A DNA stretch of 61,981 nucleotides from Anaerolineaceae bacterium (GTDB lineage: Bacteria > Chloroflexota > Anaerolineae > Anaerolineales > Villigracilaceae). Under the pieces are notes generated by a model. It was given only the letters and a program-made list of their open reading frames with translations, had not been told where the DNA came from and made no database searches. Of this stretch, positions 50,575 through 57,975 are shown in pieces. The stretch covers positions 1-61,981 of the forward strand of contig QZIJ01000003.1 in the NCBI GenBank assembly GCA_003598975.1, read 5' to 3'. Each line of letters opens with the position of its first letter. Positions within the stretch are counted from its first letter, which is position 1. Both the position numbers and the translations under genes were made by a program.

Positions 50575-51336
50575 TCACTCCGTACTCAACCTCGCCGTCG
50601 CGCCTCCATCCACCACCAGTGCCTGACCTGTCATGAAGGAGGATTGCTCATTGTCCGCGAGGAAGTAAATGGCGTGGGCGATCTCTTCGGGGCGACCGAC
50701 CTTCCCGCTGACGGTTTTGCGCGCCAGGTTGTCGAGCCGCTCCTGCATGTCGCCGTGACCGACGTGGCCGCGGCCGAGGCCCGCGCGGAGCATGGGAGTG
50801 TCCACCGCGCCAGGGAGGATGGCGTTGACGCGGATATTGTCCACGGCGAATTCGATGGCCATGGCACGCGTCAGGGCGAGCATGCCGCCCTTGGATGCGG
50901 CGTAGGCGGCGATGTTAGCGGAGGTCTGAATGGCATGGACAGAGGAGACGTTGACGATCGCCCCACCCTCGCCCGCCTTCAGCAACGGGTGCGCCAGTTT
51001 AACGCCGAGGAACACCGAGCGCAAATTGGCGGCCATGACCGCGTCCCATTCTTCGACGGTGGTTTCGACGAGCGGCTTGGCGATCTGCATGGCGGCGTTG
51101 TTGACCAGCGCGTCGAGCGAGTCGGTGAATCCGCGCGCCTTCGCGAAGATGGCGGCGATCTCGTCCGCGTGGGAGATGTCGGATTGGATGAAGAGGCCGT
51201 TGGCAGGGAAACCTTCGCCGAAGGGATTACGGTCCACGCCGATGACGCGCCAGCCTTTTTCGGTAAAGAGAGTCGTGGTCGCGCGGCCGATCCCGCCTGC
51301 GACGCCTGTGATGAGGATGGTTTTTGGTTGAGTCAT
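50575..51336 (-). CDS. Short-chain dehydrogenase/reductase (SDR)
   Basis: A 253-residue classical SDR: ITGVAGGIGRATTTLF (cofactor loop), NNAAMQIAKPL, active-site Ser in IVNVSSVHAI and YAASKGG (Tyr/Lys), and AILPGAVDTPML. An acidic residue after the second strand (GVDRNP) suggests NAD(H). It may make or modify a sugar or acid in the glycan region; a general metabolic role is equally possible. SD GGAGAG precedes the ATG. Confidence 0.9.
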   Translation of the reverse strand: MTQPKTILITGVAGGIGRATTTLFTEKGWRVIGVDRNPFGEGFPANGLFIQSDISHADEIAAIFAKARGFTDSLDALVNNAAMQIAKPLVETTVEEWDAVMAANLRSVFLGVKLAHPLLKAGEGGAIVNVSSVHAIQTSANIAAYAASKGGMLALTRAMAIEFAVDNIRVNAILPGAVDTPMLRAGLGRGHVGHGDMQERLDNLARKTVSGKVGRPEEIAHAIYFLADNEQSSFMTGQALVVDGGATARLSTE

Positions 51337-51356
51337 AATTCTCTCCGTGATATAAC

Positions 51357-51403
51357 GAAAACGTAAAACGTAAGGGCAATTTACGTTTTACGCATTGCGT
51401 TTT
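51357..51403. repeat. ACGTAAAACGTAA-type palindromic repeat
   Basis: AAAACGTAAAACGTAA (51358-51373) is inverted as TTACGTTTTACG (51381-51392) and extended by GCGTTTTA. It ends inside the stop codon of the downstream dehydrogenase gene. Confidence 0.82.
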
Positions 51404-52361
51404 ACTTGTCGCTCAATCCATTTTCCACAAATCCCAACCCCTCCAGCAAATTCCGTATCGTATTCCAATGCACCCGCTCCCATGCGGCGGGACTGGAGTT
51501 GGCGTTGTGCGGGGCGAGCATGACGTTGTCCATTTTGAGGAGCGGACTGTCGTGCGGCAGAGGCTCGAACTCGAACACATCCAGCGCGGCGCCACCGATC
51601 TGACCTGATTGGAGCGCGGCGACCAGTGCGGATTCGTCCACGATGGGGCCGCGGGCGGTGTTGATGACGACAGCAGAGGGCTTCATCTTGGCGAGCGTCT
51701 TTGCGTTGACAAGGTGATGGCTGGTGGGATTCAAATCGCAGTTGAGGGAGATGAAGTCAGATGCAGAGAGTAGAGAGTCGAGAGTGGTCATCTCGATTCC
51801 AGATTCAGTGATGAAGACATGGTCAATTTCGATGATGTCTGTTCCCAGAACTTTCATGCCGAAGGCTTTGGCGCGACGAGTGACTGCCTTGCCAATGTTG
51901 CCAACGCCGATCACGCCGAGGGTACACTCGCTGAGAGTCTTGCCTGGAATTTTTTCCCATTCGCCGCGCTTCATGGCCGCGTCCATCCACGGGCCGCGGC
52001 GGACGAAGGCCAGCATGTAGCCGAGGACGGTGTCCGCGACGGGGGTGGTAAACGCGTTCGGCGTGCGACCCACCCGAACGTTCAGGCGGGACGCGGCCGC
52101 GCTGTCAATCGAGTCGATACCCGTCCCCCACTTCGAGATGACTTTCAGCCGCGGCGCGCAGGCTTCGAGCACGCGCGCAGTGTAACGGTCATCGCCACAG
52201 ATCGCGCCGTCGAATTGACCGGCGTACTTCAGCAGGTCGGCTTCCTCCATGCGCTCCTGCACATCGGGAACGATCAGGTCAATCCCATATTTATCGAAGG
52301 CGGATTTGAAACGATCCAAAAATGGGATCATGTAGGGGGCGGTCATCAAAACGGTGGGCAT
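51402..52361 (-). CDS. D-2-hydroxyacid dehydrogenase (phosphoglycerate dehydrogenase-like)
   Basis: A 319-residue protein: GVIGVGNIGKAVTRRAKAFG with GTDIIE (NAD site), INTARGPIVDESALVAAL (Arg), a Glu-containing DVFEFEPLPHDSPLL and a late His in LAPHNANSSPA. It interconverts 2-oxo and D-2-hydroxy acids. The substrate is unknown. It precedes the SDR gene on the same strand by 65 bases. Confidence 0.9.
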   Translation of the reverse strand: MPTVLMTAPYMIPFLDRFKSAFDKYGIDLIVPDVQERMEEADLLKYAGQFDGAICGDDRYTARVLEACAPRLKVISKWGTGIDSIDSAAASRLNVRVGRTPNAFTTPVADTVLGYMLAFVRRGPWMDAAMKRGEWEKIPGKTLSECTLGVIGVGNIGKAVTRRAKAFGMKVLGTDIIEIDHVFITESGIEMTTLDSLLSASDFISLNCDLNPTSHHLVNAKTLAKMKPSAVVINTARGPIVDESALVAALQSGQIGGAALDVFEFEPLPHDSPLLKMDNVMLAPHNANSSPAAWERVHWNTIRNLLEGLGFVENGLSDK

Positions 52362-52380
52362 GGTTTCTCCAGGTGATAAA

Positions 52381-52412
52381 CTAGGTTTCTGGCAAGGACC
52401 TGGTTTATTGAT
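52381..52412. repeat. AGGTTTCTGG...CCTGGTTT repeat
   Basis: CTAGGTTTCTGGCA and GACCTGGTTTATTG lie between the dehydrogenase and sulfatase-fold genes; a degenerate member of the family at 60061-60095. Confidence 0.5.
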
Positions 52413-52420
52413 GTTTGTGC

Positions 52421-54244
52421 TCAGCGCAAGGAACTGACATCATATCCGTTTTTTTCGAGATATGCCAAGATTTCGGCGCGGATCTCCTCCTGCGGCGGCA
52501 GAATTTGTGGTTCGCAGGGTGCGGTATGGCCGATCAAATTGTTGACAGTGAATTTGTTTTCCTGCACATTCAGTTCGTAGTATTTTTGGCAGATGATGAA
52601 CACCACGGATTTTATTTGAAAAAATGGCGGTTTGATCTTCTTCGGGGAACCCGCAATGATGCTGATGATCTCGCGTGTTGGGGACACTTCGGAATCAAGG
52701 AAGGTCGATCCGCTCATCCAGGCGGGTTTTTCGAGGCCGAGATAATCCAGCAGAGTGACTGGCACGTCAATCACCTGCAAGTTGTTAGTACGCGACCCCG
52801 CATGGGCTTGCTCAGGAAAACGGATGATGATGGGGATGCGTTTGTTAACCGCGTACATAAAACCATGATCGGTATACACCACCAGGATGGTGTTCTCAAG
52901 TTGGCCTGTCTCTTCGAGGTGCTGGTAGACGCGTTCCACGCTTCCGTCAAAACTGAGGATGGCATCCTGGTATCGTTCTCTGTCCCACTCTTCGTCCGTT
53001 TCGCTTGTGGAAAACACGTGACGACTGGATGAGAAATGCGGTCCGTGTGTGTCCATGAAATGGGCAAAGATGAAGAGCGGGTGGTTGGCCTGATCAAGCA
53101 AGTCCTCGATCTGCTGGACGCGCTGTTCGTCAGTCATGCGCGCAGTGGGATCATCGACTTCCTTGATCGCGTTATGCATATCGCGGATAAAGAATATGTG
53201 GAGCAGGCGTTCTTCGGCACGATCCAACACGGTGATGACAAATTGAGTGGAAGGTGAATTGCCCAGCATTTTTTGGATCACATTGGCCGCAGGTTGGTCC
53301 GGGGAACGGCTATTGACGATATCGAAACCGTCCAGCAGGTTTTGCTTCCCCGCGTCAACATACTCGTGGACGCCGATCTCGACCGTCTGGTATCCGTGGG
53401 CTTTGAGAATGGCTGGCAGGTGCTCGAACGAGTCATCGCCCGTGAGAGTATCGGGATAGCGGAAGACCTGCACATCCATGGGATATTTCCCCGTGAGCAT
53501 GGCTGTGGTGGAGCCAGTGGTGCTTGAGGAATTGACAAACGCGTTTTCCGCAATCAGCGACTCGGATGCCAATTTCTCGAGGAAGGGGGTGGTCTCTTTG
53601 GTGTATCCATACACGGAAAGGTAGGCCGCGCTGAGTCCGTCACCACCGATGATGATGATGTTGGGATATTTTTGTGTAGTCGTTGCGCTTTCGCCATACG
53701 TGGAGATCTTTTGGCTGGTGGGAAGCGTTACAGTCAGGATGGCGATGATCGAAACGGCGAGCAGGCCAAACGTCGGGACAGAAGCGGGCCTCCTTCGCTT
53801 GAAGCCGCGAACATGAATCCTGTACGTCATCCAAGCCAGGAAGAGCAGGAAGCCGACCAAGTATGGTATTCGCCAATTACCAGTGGCTGTGGCAATGCCA
53901 AACTTAAAAACCGTGTAGGTGAAGTTGTCGAAAAGAATGAGGGCGTTTACAGAGGCGATGAAGGCGGGCACAAGGCAAGCGAGATAGGCGAGTCGCCGCT
54001 GGGCCGTATCTCTGGTGAACAGGGATGGCACGAGAAGCGAGAAAAGAACGATCAATGCCGCCAGTGCAATCGTCCCACCTGTGACGAAAAGAATGCGTAC
54101 TTTCTCGAACAGGCTGAGAAGGGAAAGCGCGGACGGCTTGGTAACGAAGAATATCCACTCCATCAAGGCATAGAAAAACGCGTTGAGGATGGTCGCAATG
54201 ATAAGTGCAGACAGATTGAGTTGAGGCTGTTTGGCGGAAGACAT
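52421..54244 (-). CDS. Membrane protein with a sulfatase/phosphoglycol-transferase-type domain
   Basis: A 607-residue protein: five helices (residues 1-175), then an alkaline-phosphatase-superfamily domain: NIIIIGGDGLSAAYLSVYGY (metal Asp), nucleophile region NSSSTTGSTTAMLTGKYP, FAHFMDTHGPHF and VVYTDHG. There is no C/SxPxR sulfatase signature, so the nucleophile is probably Thr or Ser as in phosphoethanolamine or phosphoglycerol transferases (LtaS-like). The ATG at 54244 lies seven bases after a TAAAAT box; a GTG at 54250 is possible. Confidence 0.82.
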   Translation of the reverse strand: MSSAKQPQLNLSALIIATILNAFFYALMEWIFFVTKPSALSLLSLFEKVRILFVTGGTIALAALIVLFSLLVPSLFTRDTAQRRLAYLACLVPAFIASVNALILFDNFTYTVFKFGIATATGNWRIPYLVGFLLFLAWMTYRIHVRGFKRRRPASVPTFGLLAVSIIAILTVTLPTSQKISTYGESATTTQKYPNIIIIGGDGLSAAYLSVYGYTKETTPFLEKLASESLIAENAFVNSSSTTGSTTAMLTGKYPMDVQVFRYPDTLTGDDSFEHLPAILKAHGYQTVEIGVHEYVDAGKQNLLDGFDIVNSRSPDQPAANVIQKMLGNSPSTQFVITVLDRAEERLLHIFFIRDMHNAIKEVDDPTARMTDEQRVQQIEDLLDQANHPLFIFAHFMDTHGPHFSSSRHVFSTSETDEEWDRERYQDAILSFDGSVERVYQHLEETGQLENTILVVYTDHGFMYAVNKRIPIIIRFPEQAHAGSRTNNLQVIDVPVTLLDYLGLEKPAWMSGSTFLDSEVSPTREIISIIAGSPKKIKPPFFQIKSVVFIICQKYYELNVQENKFTVNNLIGHTAPCEPQILPPQEEIRAEILAYLEKNGYDVSSLR

Positions 54245-54251
54245 GAGCACG

Positions 54252-54257
54252 ATTTTA
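54252..54257 (-). promoter_or_regulatory. -10 box (TAAAAT) seven bases before an ATG (leaderless type)
   Basis: On the minus strand TAAAAT ends seven bases before the ATG at 54244. Confidence 0.5.
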
Positions 54258-54296
54258 CAACACTCTGCTGTGGAAGGCGCGCACGCAGTTTTATCC

Positions 54297-56354
54297 CTAC
54301 TTGCAATACCATTCCAGCGCAGATGATTCCATTTCAGGCGTCAACATTCCCGCTTCCGCCATATTTGTCAAAATCGCGCAGGCCTGGTTTCCCAGAAACG
54401 CGTCTGCGCGGAGGATGGACGAGAGCTTCTTCAAATCTTTTTCGCGTTCGAGAACCGCGTAGGCTTGCATGAACGGCATCCACTCCACGCTGTCCGCGGG
54501 ATAAAAGCCGAGTCGTAGCGCCTCATCACCCAACGTGGCGACGCGTTCCCAATCTTCCATCTGACGTGCCAGGGATGCCTGCTGATAGTACCAGCACCAG
54601 CCGTGTTCGGGTTCGGGACCGAAGGCGGCCACGAGCGGAACGGGCGACTGCCCCTCTGTGACCACGTTCCCAATCTTCGATTCCGCCGCGACCAGCATGA
54701 TACGCGGATCGTCGCTCACGGACAGTTCGGGCTGGGAACCGTCCAAAACGCGAACGCAACTGCCGACATCCGCCTGAGCAATAATGAGCATATTGCCATA
54801 GTCCATGACAACGTGTGTGTTGCGGCGGTCGGGTTCGTCCACGCCTCTGCCTGTCAGGATGCGCGTCAGGTTTTCGGGAGTCAGCAACACCGCGCCGATG
54901 GGCGCCTCGATGGGTTGCGCGGTCTGTGGTTCGGGATGATAGATCAAATTGGCCGCGCCCCACAGGAAATAATCTTCTTGAATCGAGGCAGGGAATTGCG
55001 CGGCGAGCGTCGTCCCGTCCTTCATCTGCGGGACGCGCCACGAAACCTGCCACCAGAAATTTTTAACCGCGTCCGCTTCTTTAGCAATGTTGACCGCGTT
55101 GGCATAATGCGTGAGAACGGCGAGTCCCGTGAGCAGGCCGACCAATCCCCAGCGCAGACGCGCCGACGAAAGGTAACCGAGCGTCGCCACCACCGCCATC
55201 GCCGCGCCCGCCGCGCTTGCCAGCGTGTAGCGCGACAGCGAGAAAAATTCCACGTGACGGTTGACGAGGATGACGGGGATCAGTCCCGCGGCCGCGCTGA
55301 CGAGTCCGACCCAGAACATTTCGGCGCGCCAATCATCATGCGCTTCGACTGCAGCTTCCGACGCTTCGCGTCTCCAGCCTCCGCTCAGTGCGATGACCAC
55401 ACCCGCGGCAACCGCGAAGGCCAGCGCGAAGCCGATCCACGTTTCGGAGAGACGCAGGTTGAACGCCAGATGATACAGCGGCACGCCCCAGGCGAGGAAG
55501 ATCACGTTGATTGTGTCTTGAACAAATCGCGCCAGCCACCAAAATCCCGTTTGCAGCGGGGACGAAAACAGCGCGCCGAATTGGAGTCCCACGTCCGTGG
55601 CGTTGCGCTCGCTGGTGAAGAAGAAGAGCCGCCAGATGAGGAAGGTGAGGGGGCCGAGGATAAAGGGGATGGAGGAGATGATAGTGCGAGAAACGTAATG
55701 CGTAAAACGTAATGTGGAATTGGTATCACGGCGAACAACAATGAAGATGACAAGCAGGCGGAGAACTTCGAGGCCGAGATAATATTCGATCAGGCCGAGA
55801 TAGATCCACGCGAGGAAGAAGGATAGGATAAGATAAGTGCCTTTGAGCGCGAGTTTTGGCGTTTTCAGCGCGGCGACGGTGAGGGCGAGGGAGGTCATCG
55901 CCGCGAAGAGACTGACGATCTGCGATTGGTAGTCAATGGGGTTGGGTTGGGAGAGGAAGCCAGGATAAATGAGGAAGAGGAGGGTGGTGAGGAGATTCGC
56001 TGTCCTGAGCGGAGGGTTGAGACGCGAAGCGTTGAGACCCGCAGTCGAAGGGCGAACGGGCCACACCTGATTCAACAGCCACAACAAACTAACCGCGCTG
56101 AGGAAGCGGAACACATACGCGCTGACGTGATACGGAAGCGGGTCGTCGCCGAACAACTCATAGGCGGGACCCAACACATAGGCCCGCATGGGACGGTCGC
56201 GTTCGTAGGCGAGGGCAAAGTAGTCCGCGCCCTGGACGTGCGCGCCGTACATCAAGTACCAATCATCGTTGGCGTAGGTGAAGCGTCCGATGAAGGGGAG
56301 ATACGTCAGCGCGGAGGCGATGAGTAGGAGGAGATACGGAAGAAAGCGCTTCAT
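54297..56354 (-). CDS. GT-C-like polytopic membrane protein with three repeat-coded insertions
   Basis: A 685-residue protein: about ten helices (residues 1-430) and a soluble C-terminal part (430-685). TYANDDWYLMYGAHVQGADY after helix 1 has the acidic loop expected of GT-C glycosyltransferases. No precise family was recognised. Three in-frame repeat elements add RPSTAGLNASRLNPPLR, STLRFTHYVSRT and GGWRREASEAAVEA, all in loops between hydrophobic stretches. Its start overlaps the stop of the CMP-sugar synthetase gene by four bases. Confidence 0.72.
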   Translation of the reverse strand: MKRFLPYLLLLIASALTYLPFIGRFTYANDDWYLMYGAHVQGADYFALAYERDRPMRAYVLGPAYELFGDDPLPYHVSAYVFRFLSAVSLLWLLNQVWPVRPSTAGLNASRLNPPLRTANLLTTLLFLIYPGFLSQPNPIDYQSQIVSLFAAMTSLALTVAALKTPKLALKGTYLILSFFLAWIYLGLIEYYLGLEVLRLLVIFIVVRRDTNSTLRFTHYVSRTIISSIPFILGPLTFLIWRLFFFTSERNATDVGLQFGALFSSPLQTGFWWLARFVQDTINVIFLAWGVPLYHLAFNLRLSETWIGFALAFAVAAGVVIALSGGWRREASEAAVEAHDDWRAEMFWVGLVSAAAGLIPVILVNRHVEFFSLSRYTLASAAGAAMAVVATLGYLSSARLRWGLVGLLTGLAVLTHYANAVNIAKEADAVKNFWWQVSWRVPQMKDGTTLAAQFPASIQEDYFLWGAANLIYHPEPQTAQPIEAPIGAVLLTPENLTRILTGRGVDEPDRRNTHVVMDYGNMLIIAQADVGSCVRVLDGSQPELSVSDDPRIMLVAAESKIGNVVTEGQSPVPLVAAFGPEPEHGWCWYYQQASLARQMEDWERVATLGDEALRLGFYPADSVEWMPFMQAYAVLEREKDLKKLSSILRADAFLGNQACAILTNMAEAGMLTPEMESSALEWYCK
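55341..55390. repeat. In-frame GAGCGGAGG...GTCGAAG element, inverted orientation
   Basis: On the minus strand this reads CTGAGCGGAGGCTGGAGACG...GCAGTCGAAG and codes GGWRREASEAAVEA. It matches the element at 56001-56055 at about 40 of 50 positions, but lies in the opposite direction relative to the gene. Confidence 0.85.
55686..55718. repeat. In-frame ACGTAAAACGTAA element
   Basis: AAACGTAATGCGTAAAACGT followed by AATG is translated on the minus strand as STLRFTHYVSRT. The intergenic relatives are at 11510-11569 and 51357-51403. Confidence 0.82.
56001..56055. repeat. In-frame CCTGAGCGGAGGG...GTCGAAGGG element
   Basis: TCCTGAGCGGAGGGTTGAGA and CGCAGTCGAAGGGCG bound a centre with GCGAAGCG. The minus strand codes RPSTAGLNASRLNPPLR. 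Confidence 0.85.
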
Positions 56355-57010
56355 TTCCGTGCCGCCAGAAAATCGCAGATGGCGAAATCGAGTTCCTCGT
56401 CAATATCCCAGGCTTCTTCAGCGGGAATCTCGAACATCAGCGGCTTGTCTCCGATGCGGTGGTGCTTGCGGACGAGGTTCTCGCGCGTGAACAGGTACAG
56501 GCAGGAATTCTCCTCGTAGACGGGAGGCAGGTCTTGCGTCTGGATCAGTTCGAGCGGATTGTGGTTGATGGCGCGGCCGTCCTTGTCATAGAGGCGGGTT
56601 TGGAGGCGCGTCACCGAGAAGAGCGAATCGTATTTGGGGAAATCTGTAAAAAAAGTTTGGATGGCGCGGGAGACGGTTTCAGGTTTGAGCAGCGGGTTCG
56701 TGCTATGCGTTTGCAGGTAGAAGTCCGCTTGCACCTGCGCCGTGTCGTGGAGCAGGATGTCATTCATCGGGACGTCGTCGGCGCGGAGATGCTCGGGGCG
56801 GGGGACCAACTTCACGGTCGGGAAGAAGCAGCGCACGCCGTCCATCACAGGCTCGGAGTCGGTGTCCACCATCACCGTCTCGATCTCAGGGACGGCGAGC
56901 AGGGTCTCGAGGATGTGGTGAAAAAGCGGCTTGCCCGCCAACGGACGGTAATTTTTGCCAGGCACGCGCTGGCTGTGATGGCGCATGGGAACGAGAGCGG
57001 CAAGTTTCAT
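56351..57010 (-). CDS. CMP-acylneuraminate (CMP-nonulosonate) synthetase-like cytidylyltransferase
   Basis: A 219-residue protein: ALVPMRHHSQRVPGKNYRPL (CTP loop, RxxSxRxPxKN type), GKPLFHHILETLL, VMVDTDSEPV and LQTHSTNPLLKPETV. It activates a sugar acid such as a nonulosonic acid or Kdo with CTP; the sugar is not known. The start at 57010 agrees with the family N-terminus and with a TATAAT box seven bases upstream. It is the first gene of a two-gene unit with the GT-C-like protein. Confidence 0.85.
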   Translation of the reverse strand: MKLAALVPMRHHSQRVPGKNYRPLAGKPLFHHILETLLAVPEIETVMVDTDSEPVMDGVRCFFPTVKLVPRPEHLRADDVPMNDILLHDTAQVQADFYLQTHSTNPLLKPETVSRAIQTFFTDFPKYDSLFSVTRLQTRLYDKDGRAINHNPLELIQTQDLPPVYEENSCLYLFTRENLVRKHHRIGDKPLMFEIPAEEAWDIDEELDFAICDFLAARK

Positions 57011-57017
57011 GGGGGGG

Positions 57018-57023
57018 ATTATA
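57018..57023 (-). promoter_or_regulatory. -10 box of the CMP-sugar synthetase gene (leaderless type)
   Basis: TATAAT on the minus strand is followed by seven C and then the ATG at 57010. Confidence 0.7.
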
Positions 57024-57080
57024 CCGAATTGCCCCTTGAAAAGGAGATGGCCACTTTGCCAGTGACCGTCGCACATGATT

Positions 57081-57644
57081 TTAGTATGTTAGATTTTCGA
57101 TCTTCTCGATTTTGCCTTTTTGATAAGCATATACTCCAAGCAAGATGCTGATAAAAGTTACAAAAACTGGAAACCAAGAAATGGAGTAGTTGTATATTGT
57201 CAACTGCCAATCATCACCGCAAATTATTGGTTCAGGTGCAAGCCAAACTGAAAGGCCAATAAATCCAAACAAGAACAATGCCCATAATGCGAATTCTGCG
57301 TTCGAAGATTTTTTTGATTCAAACTTCAAGAAATAATAATGCCCTATGAACATTGGCAACATTCGAAACATCCCGTTCCAAATGCTGTCAGCTTCGGTAA
57401 GCCAAATTGGAGGCAATGAAATAAGGTTTTTTATCGGCAGACAAGTCCATGTGTCGATTACTCCAAAGAAGTGCGTTCTTGGTATGACGATATGGGATGT
57501 AACACCCGAAGAATCTTTTAAAGCAATATAGAGATAAACCCATGGAAGAAATAATCCCAGCGTACCAAGAATGAGAGCAAAAATCGCTGCAATATTTGGT
57601 CGAAGCGGAATAGCGGAGACCAACTTCTGGAAAAATGTTTTCAT
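57081..57644 (-). CDS. AT-rich unknown membrane protein
   Basis: A 187-residue protein with four helices (IAAIFALILGTLGLFLPWVY, LPMFIGHYYFL, ALWALFLFGFIGLSVWLA, FPVFVTFISILLGVYAY) and an outside loop containing TWTCLPIKNLIS. No family recognised. It is AT-rich and stands alone beside the large repeat-rich gap. SD GGGAGG precedes the ATG. Confidence 0.68.
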   Translation of the reverse strand: MKTFFQKLVSAIPLRPNIAAIFALILGTLGLFLPWVYLYIALKDSSGVTSHIVIPRTHFFGVIDTWTCLPIKNLISLPPIWLTEADSIWNGMFRMLPMFIGHYYFLKFESKKSSNAEFALWALFLFGFIGLSVWLAPEPIICGDDWQLTIYNYSISWFPVFVTFISILLGVYAYQKGKIEKIENLTY

Positions 57645-57975
57645 GAAAGCCTCCCGATGGAATTGTGACGCGATGGAGAGTCTCTTCTTTTAAATTGCAA
57701 GGCGATTATATCCCTCATCAGCGCGAATGGAGTCCGAAGGACTTCGTATGTGAGTATGTGAGAACGGGGATTCATCCCCGTTCGGATCGCCAGTGTCGCG
57801 AACGCGCGTTGAAACAGGACAACCATCCAGACACGCGCCCCTTCAAGGCGCAGCCCGCGCGCCTGGAAACGAATCCCGCCCGACACGCGTCATCCAAGCC
57901 TCGGCCCCACCCCGACGTAAACGTCGGGGCTGATATACAAAGGCCTTCGGCCTAATCAGGTAAAATCAAACCGCC
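57645..57975. other. 331-base gene-free, palindrome-rich spacer
   Basis: No credible gene. It holds perfect small hairpins: AACGGGGATTCATCCCCGTT (57763-57782), CCCCGACGTAAACGTCGGGG (57910-57929) and AGGCCTTCGGCCT (57941-57953), plus TCCGAAGGA (57733-57741). A TAAAAT box nine bases before the next ATG may be its promoter. A minus-strand frame across the region is rejected as repeat translation. Confidence 0.7.

Noticed and set aside
57641-57886. An 81-residue minus-strand frame in the large spacer
   Set aside because: Its sequence is the translation of several hairpins and has no SD or domain.
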